Positions 52,128 through 61,250 of a stretch of DNA of 64,000 bases are shown piece after piece. Position 1 is the stretch's first letter; each line of letters starts with the position of its first letter. The DNA comes from Vibrio atlanticus (GTDB lineage Bacteria > Pseudomonadota > Gammaproteobacteria > Enterobacterales > Vibrionaceae), in contig NZ_AP025460.1 of NCBI RefSeq assembly GCF_024347315.1, positions 682,001 through 746,000 on the forward strand, in the 5' to 3' direction. A program made the position numbers and the translations under genes. The notes below the pieces were generated by a model. It made no database searches. It was not told the origin of the DNA and worked only from the letters and a program-made list of their open reading frames with translations.

Positions 52128-52922
52128 ATGAAGTTAAAGCTATCTATTCTTGCGTTATTGGTAACTGGAGTTACTGGGTGTAACAGTACGCCGCAGTCAG
52201 GTCTCGAGCAAAGTTTAGGCTGGGGTAATTATGGCAGTTTGAGTTTTGAAACGAGCTCTGAAGGTATTGTTGCTCAGCGTTATCAAGTATTAAAAAGTCC
52301 TGTAGGCCAAATCACGTCTATAGAGGAACAAGGTAACCAAATTCATGTTATTCAAACACTTGAAGGCGCTTTAATTAAAGGTGTCGATAGTACAGGCATT
52401 ATGAATTACGAAGGCTGTATGGAGTCTGTTGGGGAAGTTGATGCTGCTGTTAATGCATACCCGTCAATCGTTCAATTCTTATTAAAGCAAGCTGCGCCTC
52501 AAGGCCCTAATTCTGTATCAACATCATTACCTTTCACTGTCTCAGAGTCAGCCAATAACGCTCAAATTTACATTGGTGAAGCAACTTCTGTAGAAATTGA
52601 AGGTGAAAGCTATCCTATCGGTCCTATGATCGAACTTTCTGCGCCGTGGGGGGCATCTGGCCAAATCACATCTGTAGATGCGACAACCTTTGAATTTTCA
52701 TATTTTACGACCAACGATGGCCACAAAGATACGGTTGATATCCGTGGTGCATGGAGCCAAAGTATGGGCTCAATGGATAAGTTTAACCAAGAACCTTCGG
52801 GAGAGTGGTTAGCGTGTGTAAAGCCCGAGGTTCAAGCGTTCTTGATGGAACTAAGCCCTAAACGAGTTGGCGAGATACTTGAAATCATCACGAAAGCCGA
52901 ACTGGCGAACGATGCAATCTAA
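52128..52922 (+). CDS. Predicted lipoprotein of unknown function
   Basis: 264 residues; signal with lipobox VTGC (Cys18, MKLKLSILALLVTGVTGC). The mature part is soluble, with two other cysteines (EGCMES and WLACVK). No family recognised. It is not evidently related to the other lipoprotein in this window (5711-6406). Monocistronic between the chitinase and the acetate-type permease genes. Confidence 0.75.
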   Translation: MKLKLSILALLVTGVTGCNSTPQSGLEQSLGWGNYGSLSFETSSEGIVAQRYQVLKSPVGQITSIEEQGNQIHVIQTLEGALIKGVDSTGIMNYEGCMESVGEVDAAVNAYPSIVQFLLKQAAPQGPNSVSTSLPFTVSESANNAQIYIGEATSVEIEGESYPIGPMIELSAPWGASGQITSVDATTFEFSYFTTNDGHKDTVDIRGAWSQSMGSMDKFNQEPSGEWLACVKPEVQAFLMELSPKRVGEILEIITKAELANDAI

Positions 52923-52962
52923 GATTGCGATTTAGCGATCTATCTTTTTATGCCGTTCGGAT

Positions 52963-52984
52963 TAAAATTTGCGTACAAATTTTA
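52963..52984. promoter_or_regulatory. AT-rich palindrome upstream of the acetate permease gene
   Basis: TAAAATTTG, CGTA, CAAATTTTA: perfect 9-bp arms, 26 bases before the start codon; T7 follows 8 bases after it. It may be an operator of the permease gene or a terminator of the lipoprotein gene. Confidence 0.4.
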
Positions 52985-53009
52985 TTAACTTTTTTTAAAG
53001 GCGCGCAAA

Positions 53010-53603
53010 ATGTCAACAAAACTGGCGAACCCGGCACCACTTGGCCTAATGGGTTTCGGTATGACTACTATACTTCTTAATATCCATAACGCAGGTTTCT
53101 TTCCAATCGATTCAATGATTCTTGCTATGGGTATTTTTTACGGTGGTCTAAGCCAAGTTATCGTGGGCACAATGTGTTTCAAACGTGGTGACACGTTCGG
53201 TACAACTGCGTTTACTTCTTACGGTCTATTCTGGTTATCTTTGGTTGGTTTAATTGTAATGCCTTACATGGGCCTACCAGCAAGTCCAGCAGCGTTTATG
53301 GGTTGGTACCTACTACTATGGGGCATCTTCACTGGCTTCATGTTCATTGGTTCTCTATGCTACCCAGTAGCGAAACAAGTAGTATTCGGTTCACTTACTA
53401 TTTTGTTCTTCCTACTTGCCGCTCGTGATTTCACAGGCAGCGAACTGATCGGTACTATCGCTGGTTTTGAAGGTATCTTCTGTGGTGCGTCAGCTATCTA
53501 CTTTGCAATGGCACAAGTAATCAACAACGAATATGGCCGCACAGTACTGCCAATCGGTGAGAAAAAAGCGCCTCAAATGGCAACACAAGAAATCGCAGCT
53601 TAA
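53010..53603 (+). CDS. satP: Acetate/succinate-type permease (GPR1/FUN34/YaaH family)
   Basis: 197-residue inner-membrane protein with six hydrophobic helices. The family signature [11 protein letters not shown] is near the N-terminus (7-17), followed by [35 protein letters not shown]. Relatives import acetate and succinate with protons; the substrate here is by analogy. AAAGGCGCG precedes the start. Terminator after an 18-bp repeat region. Confidence 0.9.
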   Translation: MSTKLANPAPLGLMGFGMTTILLNIHNAGFFPIDSMILAMGIFYGGLSQVIVGTMCFKRGDTFGTTAFTSYGLFWLSLVGLIVMPYMGLPASPAAFMGWYLLLWGIFTGFMFIGSLCYPVAKQVVFGSLTILFFLLAARDFTGSELIGTIAGFEGIFCGASAIYFAMAQVINNEYGRTVLPIGEKKAPQMATQEIAA

Positions 53604-53629
53604 CGCTCTAGCTTGGGAACAGTTAGTTT

Positions 53630-53672
53630 GTTATAAGCAGTCAGTTCGTTATAAGTAATGAGCTCGTTATAA
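53630..53672. repeat. 18-bp tandem repeat with GTTATAA core
   Basis: GTTATAAG occurs at 53630 and 53648 and GTTATAA at 53666, exactly 18 bases apart, with partly conserved filler (AGTTC/AGCTC). Lies between the permease stop and its terminator. Confidence 0.7.
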
Positions 53673-53696
53673 ACTGCGATTTTTATGAACAAAACA

Positions 53697-53730
53697 AAAG
53701 GGGTTAGCCGAAATGGCTAACCCCTTTTTT
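53697..53730. terminator. Bidirectional terminator between satP and agcS
   Basis: AAAAGGGGTTAGCC, GAAAT, GGCTAACCCCTTTT: 14-bp arms, with T-run on the plus strand and A-run upstream serving the converging gene. Confidence 0.93.
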
Positions 53731-53779
53731 ATGCGTTATTAATAGCGCGAGTTAAAGCGATCTATTTGCTAAGGTAAGC

Positions 53780-55327
53780 TTAAGCTGAAGGTTGCTCTAC
53801 AGGTTTACTGTCTGCAACTTCAGATTCAGGAGACTTACCTGTTTTACGCTTGTACTTCTCTTCCCAGTAAGTTGCCCCTTTAATGCCTAGTTTTACAGGG
53901 TTGAATGTGTACTCAGTCACACCTTGTTTCTGCTGTTCTTCGTAGTCTGCTAAAGCCTTAAGGGCAGGCTTAGACATGAAGAATATGATCAGAATACCAA
54001 CGATGTTTAACCATGCCATCAAGCCAACACCCACATCACCCATTGCCCATGCAAGGTTTGCTGTTTTAACGGTGCCATAGAAAACGGCACTAATAAGAAC
54101 AAGCTTAAGTACGAACATCATGCCAGGGATCTTGATGGTACGACGTAGGTAAGCAATATTCGTTTCTGCGATGTAGTAGTAAGCAAGAATAGTTGTAAAT
54201 GCGAAGAAGAACAGAGCAAATGCGATGAACGGCTTACCAATGCCTGGTAGTGCACTTTCAATAGCAAGCTGTGTAAATACAGGACCATTCGCACCGATGT
54301 TTGCTGCTAGGTTCTGAACAAGGAATACACCTTCAGCGCCGCCGTGAACGTTGTAAGCACCAGTGATGATGATCATGAACGCTGTAGCAGAACATACTAG
54401 AAGAGTATCAATGTAGATAGAGAACGCTTGAACCAAACCTTGCTGAGCTGGGTGATCAACACTTGCCGCAGCTGCCGCGTGAGGACCAGTACCTTGACCT
54501 GCTTCGTTTGAGTAAACACCACGTTTAACACCCCAACCGATTGCAGCACCAAAGCCTGCCATAGGAGTGAATGCATCACCCAGAATCATTCCGAAAACAA
54601 CAGGAACTTGGCTGATGTTTAGTAGGATGATAACGAATGCGATGATGATGTAAGCCAACGCCATGAATGGAACGACAATTTGTGTGAAGTTCGCGATACG
54701 TTTAACACCACCAAAGATGATGAAAGCAAGGATGATAGCAACAACAGTACCAGTGAAAATTTTAGCGAAACTGAATGTACCGATAGCTGTTTCAATCATA
54801 TCACCTGAGCCAAATGCAGCTTCTACAGCATTACCTATACTGTTTGACTGAACACCTGGAAGCAAAATACCACATGCAAAAATAGTCGCGATAGCGAAGA
54901 TCCATGCGTACCACTTCTGACCCATTGCTTTTTCAATGTAGTAAGCCGGACCACCACGGAACTGGCCTTCATCTTCTTCTTTATAGATTTGCGCCAGCGT
55001 AGATTCTGCGTAAGCAGTCGCCGCGCCAAAGAAAGCTACCACCCACATCCAGAATACTGCACCTGGGCCACCGAAACCGATAGCGGCAGCAACACCTGCA
55101 ATGTTACCTGTACCTACACGGCCAGACAGCGAAACGGCAAGAGCTTGGAAAGACGAGATGCCTTTTGATGAGCTTTTACCCGAAAGTAGCAAGCGCCACA
55201 TTTCAAAGAAGTGACGGATTTGAACAAATCGAGTCATGATGGAGTAGAACAAACCTGCACCTAAACATAGGTAGATAAGTACTGGGCTCCAGATTATTCC
55301 ATTCAAAAAATCAACGAACGACTGCAT
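53780..55327 (-). CDS. Sodium:alanine/glycine symporter (AGCS family)
   Basis: Inner-membrane importer of alanine or glycine with sodium. 515 residues, about 10-11 hydrophobic helices. Family stretches include FQALAVSLSGRVGTGNIAGVAAAI, GGPGAVFWMWVVAFFGAATAYAES and GWGVKRGVYSNEAGQGTGPHAAAAA. AGGG lies upstream of the ATG. The C-terminal tail is charged. The substrate is by family only. Convergent with satP. Confidence 0.93.
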   Translation of the reverse strand: MQSFVDFLNGIIWSPVLIYLCLGAGLFYSIMTRFVQIRHFFEMWRLLLSGKSSSKGISSFQALAVSLSGRVGTGNIAGVAAAIGFGGPGAVFWMWVVAFFGAATAYAESTLAQIYKEEDEGQFRGGPAYYIEKAMGQKWYAWIFAIATIFACGILLPGVQSNSIGNAVEAAFGSGDMIETAIGTFSFAKIFTGTVVAIILAFIIFGGVKRIANFTQIVVPFMALAYIIIAFVIILLNISQVPVVFGMILGDAFTPMAGFGAAIGWGVKRGVYSNEAGQGTGPHAAAAASVDHPAQQGLVQAFSIYIDTLLVCSATAFMIIITGAYNVHGGAEGVFLVQNLAANIGANGPVFTQLAIESALPGIGKPFIAFALFFFAFTTILAYYYIAETNIAYLRRTIKIPGMMFVLKLVLISAVFYGTVKTANLAWAMGDVGVGLMAWLNIVGILIIFFMSKPALKALADYEEQQKQGVTEYTFNPVKLGIKGATYWEEKYKRKTGKSPESEVADSKPVEQPSA

Positions 55328-55799
55328 GAGTATTTTCCCTGTTAGTTTTGCTTATGATTGTTTTTCGAACAACACAATACTTCACTTGTAACCCGAGTGT
55401 TAAATTATTTAACTGCGCATTGGGATTACTGTGACATAAAGCAAGTTATAGAGGGTGTTTGTTAATGCTTAGTGCTAATTCGATAATCGTTCCATTTAAC
55501 TTGTTATGCAACAGATTGTTGCGGCTGGTGTTTTGCAAAGTGAATAAATAGTGATTAATACAAAAGGGTGGGGAGGTGCGCAGAAGAAGGGTAGGTGTGC
55601 ACAAGAGACGAAATTGCGTAAAACAGCGGTTAAAGCCACTTAGCATGAACGGCTGATATATGAGTGGTGAGATGGATTTGATTGGAATATATCACCTGCA
55701 TCGAGTGATCTCGCAGGTCTAAGAGACTGTGTTTTTTGAAGGTTCGATAGTTGAGGACTTCATGTTTACTGAGGGAAAGTGGCTAGTTTGATGCGTGTT
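55328..55799. other. Intergenic region agcS to beta-CASP hydrolase gene
   Basis: 472 bases. Near 55432 an ACTGTGACATAAAG stretch contains a CRP-like half site that could serve the symporter promoter (minus strand). The rest, including a G-rich stretch near 55566-55600, shows no gene, clear hairpin or known repeat. Confidence 0.5.
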
Positions 55800-57170
55800 T
55801 CAAACAACCACAAACCCTCGCGCCTTTAGTTCTTGAGCGAATTCAGACTGAGTATTTGGCTCACCGTGAATCAAATGCACCTCTTTCGGTGGAGTCGCGA
55901 TGCCCTCTATAAATCGATTGAGATCCTCTTTATCGGCATGAGCAGAATAGCCAGACATGCCATGAATTTGAGCATTAACCTCAACGTCTTTGTTATCAAT
56001 AGAAACTTGCATTTCGCCTTGTTGCAGCTCTCGTCCGAGCGTTCCGTGTGCTTGATAGCCCGCTAAAATCACATCCGTCCGTTTATCGGGAAGCAAAGCG
56101 GATAAGTAGTTCATTATCCTGCCGCCCTGACACATTCCAGAAGCTGCGACCACAATCGCGGGTTCACCTGTCGACTTGAGGCGATTCACGATTTTCTTGT
56201 GCATTCTATGTCCATCAACCGTAATGCACTGCTCAAAAGCGAGTGGGTGACGTTTCAGTTCAAGACGCTGCTTTGCTTCTTGCCCCCATAACTCTTTAAA
56301 GCGTCGGTAGGATCGCGTCACCTTTTCTGCCATAGGCGAATCGAGGATGATAGGAATATCGCTGCTGAGTTGATGCTCAAAAATTAGGTGTTCGATATCA
56401 AATAGTAGTTCCTGTGTTCGACCGATGCTAAAAGCCGGAATTAGAATAACGCCGCCATCGAGTAACGAACGATCAATGATTGATTTGAGGCGTTCAGAGC
56501 GTGAAGCAATATCGTCGTGCGTGCTAGTGCCGTAAGTCGACTCAATAAACAGATAGTCGGCTTGTTGTGGTGGTTTAGGATCCGGCAGCAGTGGCGTGTT
56601 ACTAGGGCCCAAGTCGCCTGAAAAGACCACTACCTCTTGGTTGCGTAACTTAATCTCTATATAGGCCGAACCTAAGATATGCCCTGCAGGTTGAAAACGA
56701 GCATACAGAGTATTTGGCCTATGATGATCTTTTCCATCGTTTTGCTGTTTAGAGACAATTGGAAACCATTCGCCATAAGGCTTAGGAGCAATCAACGAAT
56801 GAATTTTTTTAAGGATGAGTTTGGATTGTTTATGACTGAGCCCTTGCAGTTTTAGGCCGTCTTCAATCATTAAAGGGGCGAGTTCAGCTGTCGCCTGAGT
56901 ACAATAAATTGGTTGGTTAAAGCCACTGGCGAGCAACCAAGGTAATCGCCCGATATGGTCAATGTGAGTGTGGGTTAGCAGCAGAGCGTTAAGGTGGGAC
57001 GTTTCAAATTCAATATCGAGAGGGCGAGTGTCTTCACCTTGAAGCTTTTTACCTTGAAGATCTAAACCTTGAAAAAGGCCACAATCGATGAGCACCGCTT
57101 GGCCTGAATCTCTTAATTCGTGACAAGATCCTGTGACGGTATGTTTGCCGCCATGGTGAATCACTTCCAT
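55800..57170 (-). CDS. MBL-fold beta-CASP hydrolase (RNA-processing type)
   Basis: 456 residues. N-terminal metallo-beta-lactamase domain with HTHIDH at 67-72, later metal ligands GHILGSAYIEI and SGDLG; beta-CASP insert with FIESTYGTSTHDD, AFSIGRTQELLFDIE and VVAASGMCQGGRIMNYL; C-terminal SGYSAHADKEDL and VHLIHGEP (RMMBL part). This is the architecture of bacterial CPSF/RNase J-like nucleases, so RNA is the likely substrate; this is inferred from family. No partner gene is apparent. Upstream of it, on the same strand, is plsC. Confidence 0.88.
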   Translation of the reverse strand: MEVIHHGGKHTVTGSCHELRDSGQAVLIDCGLFQGLDLQGKKLQGEDTRPLDIEFETSHLNALLLTHTHIDHIGRLPWLLASGFNQPIYCTQATAELAPLMIEDGLKLQGLSHKQSKLILKKIHSLIAPKPYGEWFPIVSKQQNDGKDHHRPNTLYARFQPAGHILGSAYIEIKLRNQEVVVFSGDLGPSNTPLLPDPKPPQQADYLFIESTYGTSTHDDIASRSERLKSIIDRSLLDGGVILIPAFSIGRTQELLFDIEHLIFEHQLSSDIPIILDSPMAEKVTRSYRRFKELWGQEAKQRLELKRHPLAFEQCITVDGHRMHKKIVNRLKSTGEPAIVVAASGMCQGGRIMNYLSALLPDKRTDVILAGYQAHGTLGRELQQGEMQVSIDNKDVEVNAQIHGMSGYSAHADKEDLNRFIEGIATPPKEVHLIHGEPNTQSEFAQELKARGFVVV

Positions 57171-57348
57171 CGTTTACTCCCATTGCTCTATAAAGCTATT
57201 AACGCCTGTTTTTATTTTGCGGATAAGCGTCGGCATGTAAAACAAGAACAATGAGAGTTGCGATCGTTGAGTGTCTTTTTAAGTAACTGAGCGATGACTC
57301 AGTGCTTTCGTTGCGAGTTAGCTCCTGTTCCCTTTGTGGCTACCTTAT

Positions 57349-58116
57349 TTAACGCGCAGAAGAACGATCTGAATCTAGCTTCGGGGTTTGCTGTGCTTCT
57401 AAACGAGCCACTTCGGCATCAAGCTCTGCTATTTTTTCAGCCATCAAGGCATGGCAGCGATTCGCTAACTCTCTTGCGTCGCTGAGCTTGTATCCGGAGA
57501 CATCTATAGGCTCCAGCATCTCGGTGATCACAATGCCATTATTAACTCGGTTGAGGTTAATTTTATTGTGCGTGGTACTGGTACACATCGGGGTGATAGG
57601 CACACCCGCCTCAATCGCCATTCGGAAAGCGCCCGTTTTGAATGGCAGTAGTCCACGCCCTTTACTGCGCGTTCCTTCAGGGTAAACCCAAACAGACAGA
57701 TCTCGCTGGTGAATCGCTTCCGCCACTTGCTTGATGGTATCGCGTGCTTTGGACTTGTCTTCGCGGTTAATTAAAATATTACCAGTGATCCAATACAGCA
57801 GGCCAAAGAAGGGCACGTACAACAAATCGCGTTTGCCTAAAGAAACCGTGCGAGGCCTTAACATCCCTGGGGCGGTCACAAAGTCCAACACGCTTTGGTG
57901 GTTAGATATGTAGACACTCTTTTCTGGTGTCGGCGCATTATCTAGGCCTCTCTGTAGGATCTTTACCCCAACGAGTTTTTGTAATTGGTTGAACCAACGG
58001 CAAAAAACGTACACATGCTTTGGGTTTTTGGGGCTAAACAAGCAGTAACCAAAAGCACATAGAGTGGTGAAAATAATAAACACCGTCGCCAAAATAATAC
58101 GAAGAACAGCAAGCAC
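57349..58116 (-). CDS. plsC: 1-acyl-sn-glycerol-3-phosphate acyltransferase PlsC
   Basis: Adds the second acyl chain to lysophosphatidic acid in phospholipid synthesis at the inner membrane. 255 residues: N-terminal membrane helix, catalytic HxxxxD at 73-78 (NHQSVLDF), glycerol-phosphate site YPEGTRSKGRG (from 145) and FKTGAFRMA. The C-terminal ~25 residues are charged and variable. Stands alone. Confidence 0.93.
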   Translation of the reverse strand: MLAVLRIILATVFIIFTTLCAFGYCLFSPKNPKHVYVFCRWFNQLQKLVGVKILQRGLDNAPTPEKSVYISNHQSVLDFVTAPGMLRPRTVSLGKRDLLYVPFFGLLYWITGNILINREDKSKARDTIKQVAEAIHQRDLSVWVYPEGTRSKGRGLLPFKTGAFRMAIEAGVPITPMCTSTTHNKINLNRVNNGIVITEMLEPIDVSGYKLSDARELANRCHALMAEKIAELDAEVARLEAQQTPKLDSDRSSAR

Positions 58117-58313
58117 AATTCACTCCTTACTCACCGCAAGATTGCAGTGATTAAATAGTTTTAGATGCTTGAAGTTTTCACTCTATTTAACCGAATTGCA
58201 ACAATTAACTGTTTTAGGGGGCTGTTTTTAGATCTTTATATAAAACAAGGACTAACAATGGGTGTTTGACGCGGTTATCGAGCTTACACGTGTTCACCAG
58301 TAGATAGGCATGT

Positions 58314-59252
58314 TCACCAATACTGTTTATTTGGATCCGACTTTTCTACCCATTCAGGATCTTGGCGTGATTCTAAATAGAGCTGTAGGCCGTTATAAGA
58401 CATGAAAGCAGCAGGGCCACCAAGATGTTCGAAATAGTCAAAATAATCATCTTCGAGTGAACAAAGATGAGCCAAATCTTTAACGTTATTCATCATTGCC
58501 CATTGAATAGCGAACACCGGAGCCGTCGAACCTGAAATGCTGACCTCTTCGACATTTGGGTTGAACAGTGAATTGGCTTGTTCAAGCAGTATCTCTTCTT
58601 GTTCAGACTCTTGCTGTAACACCTCTTCGATGATCTCTGAGCGTTTGGTATTAGAGACATTCTTGTTCAGCTTGGCGATTCGCAGTGCGTAGCTAAAACG
58701 GTCTGTTGAAACGATGTCGACAAGTTGCGATAGCAGCTCTTTGTCTACGCCCGCAGCCTTGGTGAAATAATCGATACACGAATTGATTGAAGCATAACGA
58801 GTACCGTCAAACTCAAAGCCACTGGTTTCGTCGTATACCTCAAGTGGGATGTCATCAACCGACAAAGGCCAGCCTCTATAATCGACTCGTTGTTTGGCTA
58901 TTTGATACATCTTCCAAGCACTACGCCCAAACCCGCCAAGCGTCGAGCCCGAGAAATCAGAATCGATCAGCTCTTGCTCCGTCCAGTTCTCACCAATACC
59001 AAGGTGCTTTGCGTACTTGTCTATGAGAGTGTGCTTTATCTGATCGCGCACAGACCAAATTGAAGTCAGACTCTTGGAATAGTTAATTCTCGCACACTCC
59101 TTGCAAGCCGGCAGTGCTATCGGTGAATAGTCTATCTTGGCAATAGCTTGTGCAGTCTTAGGGAATTCAACAACATCATTGGAAGGTTCACCACAAAACC
59201 AACAGGTGTGGCGCAGGTTGAACGGGGTATCTATGTGTGAGTATGTGGTCAT
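58314..59252 (-). CDS. Cysteine-pair (zinc) protein of unknown function
   Basis: 312 residues. Two cysteine pairs close to the N-terminus, Cys17/Cys20 (CWFC) and Cys50/Cys53 (CKEC, in IALPACKECARIN), form a probable structural zinc site. This spacing and the ALPACKEC context resemble the zinc knuckle at the front of many HNH nucleases, but I see no HNH catalytic motif after it. The remainder is acidic and mostly helical. No signal peptide. Divergent from the methyltransferase-HNH gene across 270 bases, so the two may be functionally linked; that is inference. Confidence 0.72.
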   Translation of the reverse strand: MTTYSHIDTPFNLRHTCWFCGEPSNDVVEFPKTAQAIAKIDYSPIALPACKECARINYSKSLTSIWSVRDQIKHTLIDKYAKHLGIGENWTEQELIDSDFSGSTLGGFGRSAWKMYQIAKQRVDYRGWPLSVDDIPLEVYDETSGFEFDGTRYASINSCIDYFTKAAGVDKELLSQLVDIVSTDRFSYALRIAKLNKNVSNTKRSEIIEEVLQQESEQEEILLEQANSLFNPNVEEVSISGSTAPVFAIQWAMMNNVKDLAHLCSLEDDYFDYFEHLGGPAAFMSYNGLQLYLESRQDPEWVEKSDPNKQYW

Positions 59253-59522
59253 TAGTCTTTATCAGCTAGGTACTTGAGGCGAGTTAATCATCTTCAAACA
59301 ATTATCTCTGTTCGCACGTCAGCTTGCACCTTGTTTGTTTTTGTTTTGCTGACGAAACTGATTCGTGATGTGACTCGCCTGATGAGCTCATTAGGTGGAT
59401 ATTGATATAAAACAGTCACTAACGATAAATATTGATTGGTGTGGCTGAACTTACATGACTTGCTAGCAATCGCCTAAGCTCCCCATTACTATTGAGATAG
59501 ACTCCTAACCCCAATAGCGCAT

Positions 59523-61235
59523 ATGTCCTCATCGATTCCTTTTTACGATAAAAATGCTCACACACTTTGTGAACAGTACAACTCAGTGACGTTCGAGACG
59601 GTACATAAAAGCTGGCAAGCTTATTGGCCTTTAGAGGGTGATAAAGTACTAGATGTTGGTGCGGGAAGTGGTCGTGATGCGCTATGGATGCACAAAGCCG
59701 GAGCTGATGTTATTGCGATAGAACCAAGTGCTTCATTACGCGAACAAGGCTCGAAATATACAAGCCCAAGTGTTACCTGGATTGATGATTCACTTCCCTC
59801 GCTTAGCCGCACTGAAAACCTCGGAATGCGTTTTGACTTGATATTGGTGAGCGCAGTATGGATGCATTTAGCCTCGTCTCATCGAGAGCGTGCATTTAGA
59901 AAGTTGTCTAACTTGCTGGCTCCAAATGGCAAGTTGGTGATAACTCTACGTCATGGGGACTTTCAAGACAGTCGACAAGGCTATGAAGTCTCAGTTGAAG
60001 AGCTCGAGCGTTTATCAAAAAACAGCGCCTTGTTGGTTCGTCATGTTGATGATAGCCAAGATACATTGAACCGCAGTGAAGTGTGGTGGCAAACCGTGGT
60101 GATGACATTACCAGATGATGGCTCCGGCGACTTGAACAAGGTGCGCCACATTATTGTGAATGACAACAAGTCGGCCACATACAAGTTGGCTTTATTAAGA
60201 ACCTTACTGAGAATTGCGGATGCTCATTCAGGCGCTGTGATTGATCGAACGGATGGGAAAATTTCTCTACCAGTGGGCTTAGTTGCTCTGTATTGGGTAA
60301 GGCAGTTTAAGCGTTTGATTGATATCGATATAGAAGGCGCTGGGATTCAGCAAAATAGCAACACGAGTAAAGGCCTCGGATTTGTAAAAGAGAATGGTTG
60401 GAATAAACTCAAACACCTCAGTGCTGATGATCTAGCGATAGGCTCTATGTTTCTCGGCGATGAAGCCAAGGCACTACAGAAGCTGTTTTCACAAACGATC
60501 AGCACCATTAAATCAGGGCCTGTGACTTTTATTTATCAAGGCTCGAAAGACAACCGACTATTCGATATATACCCACCTCAGAAACGACGGAAGAGTCGAG
60601 AGTCACTGGTCATTGATAGTGAGTTCTTAGAAAGCTTTGGCTATTTCACTCTCGATGAAAGCCTGTGGGAGTGCTTTAGAATCTACCACTCTTGGATTGA
60701 ACCGCTGGTGGTGAATCAATGGGTCATGGAGATGCAGCGTTTCGAGTTGAACCGACAGCGAAGTATCTCACTACAGACGTATCACGACTGCTTGGTATGG
60801 ATCGATCAAAACCACGATACTCGCGATGTGCGTAAACGTGTCGAACAACTTAGATCTGAACGTGCCGATATTGTCAGTGTCTGGAGTGGAAAATCATTGA
60901 AACATGACTATCACGTTGATCACTGCTTGCCTTTTGCTTATTGGCCGAATAACGACAAGTGGAACCTCTTTCCGACCACAAGCAAAGAGAACCTAAGCAA
61001 AAGTGACAAAGTTCCTACTGCTGAAAAACTTCGAGCGTCTAAGTTTCGTATTCTCGAATGGTGGCAATTGGCGTGGAGCGATTCGGCTCATTTTGAACAA
61101 CAATTCTTTTCTGAAGCAGCACTTTCTTTACCCAATATTCCACCACAATGTCGAGACTTCGAAGAGGTGTTCGATGCAATGGGTTTACAGGTACGTGGCG
61201 TGAAAAGCCGACTGTTAATTAATGAGTGGCACTGA
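59523..61235 (+). CDS. Methyltransferase-HNH endonuclease fusion protein
   Basis: 570 residues, two enzymes in one chain. Residues ~1-190 are a class I SAM methyltransferase: motif I VLDVGAGSG at 42-50, acidic Glu67 ending strand 2 (VIAIEP), motif IV-like region LILVSAVWMHL, and LLAPNGKLVITLRHG. From ~219 a second part begins TYKLALLRTL, the helix that opens many HNH restriction-type nucleases. The HNH site is at the C-terminus: HVDH 464-467, then Asn481 (KWNLFPTTS) and Asn490 (KENLSKSDK). No DNA-amino-methyltransferase motif (NPPY) is seen, so the methylated substrate is open. The IS5-family element starts 16 bases after the stop. Role in defence is possible but unproven. Confidence 0.82.
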   Translation: MSSSIPFYDKNAHTLCEQYNSVTFETVHKSWQAYWPLEGDKVLDVGAGSGRDALWMHKAGADVIAIEPSASLREQGSKYTSPSVTWIDDSLPSLSRTENLGMRFDLILVSAVWMHLASSHRERAFRKLSNLLAPNGKLVITLRHGDFQDSRQGYEVSVEELERLSKNSALLVRHVDDSQDTLNRSEVWWQTVVMTLPDDGSGDLNKVRHIIVNDNKSATYKLALLRTLLRIADAHSGAVIDRTDGKISLPVGLVALYWVRQFKRLIDIDIEGAGIQQNSNTSKGLGFVKENGWNKLKHLSADDLAIGSMFLGDEAKALQKLFSQTISTIKSGPVTFIYQGSKDNRLFDIYPPQKRRKSRESLVIDSEFLESFGYFTLDESLWECFRIYHSWIEPLVVNQWVMEMQRFELNRQRSISLQTYHDCLVWIDQNHDTRDVRKRVEQLRSERADIVSVWSGKSLKHDYHVDHCLPFAYWPNNDKWNLFPTTSKENLSKSDKVPTAEKLRASKFRILEWWQLAWSDSAHFEQQFFSEAALSLPNIPPQCRDFEEVFDAMGLQVRGVKSRLLINEWH

Positions 61236-61250
61236 TCATTAAGTGGCTAG

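Noticed and set aside
55446..55646. 66-codon minus-strand frame in the agcS-hydrolase gap
   Set aside because: No ribosome site, no recognisable protein features; composition looks non-coding.
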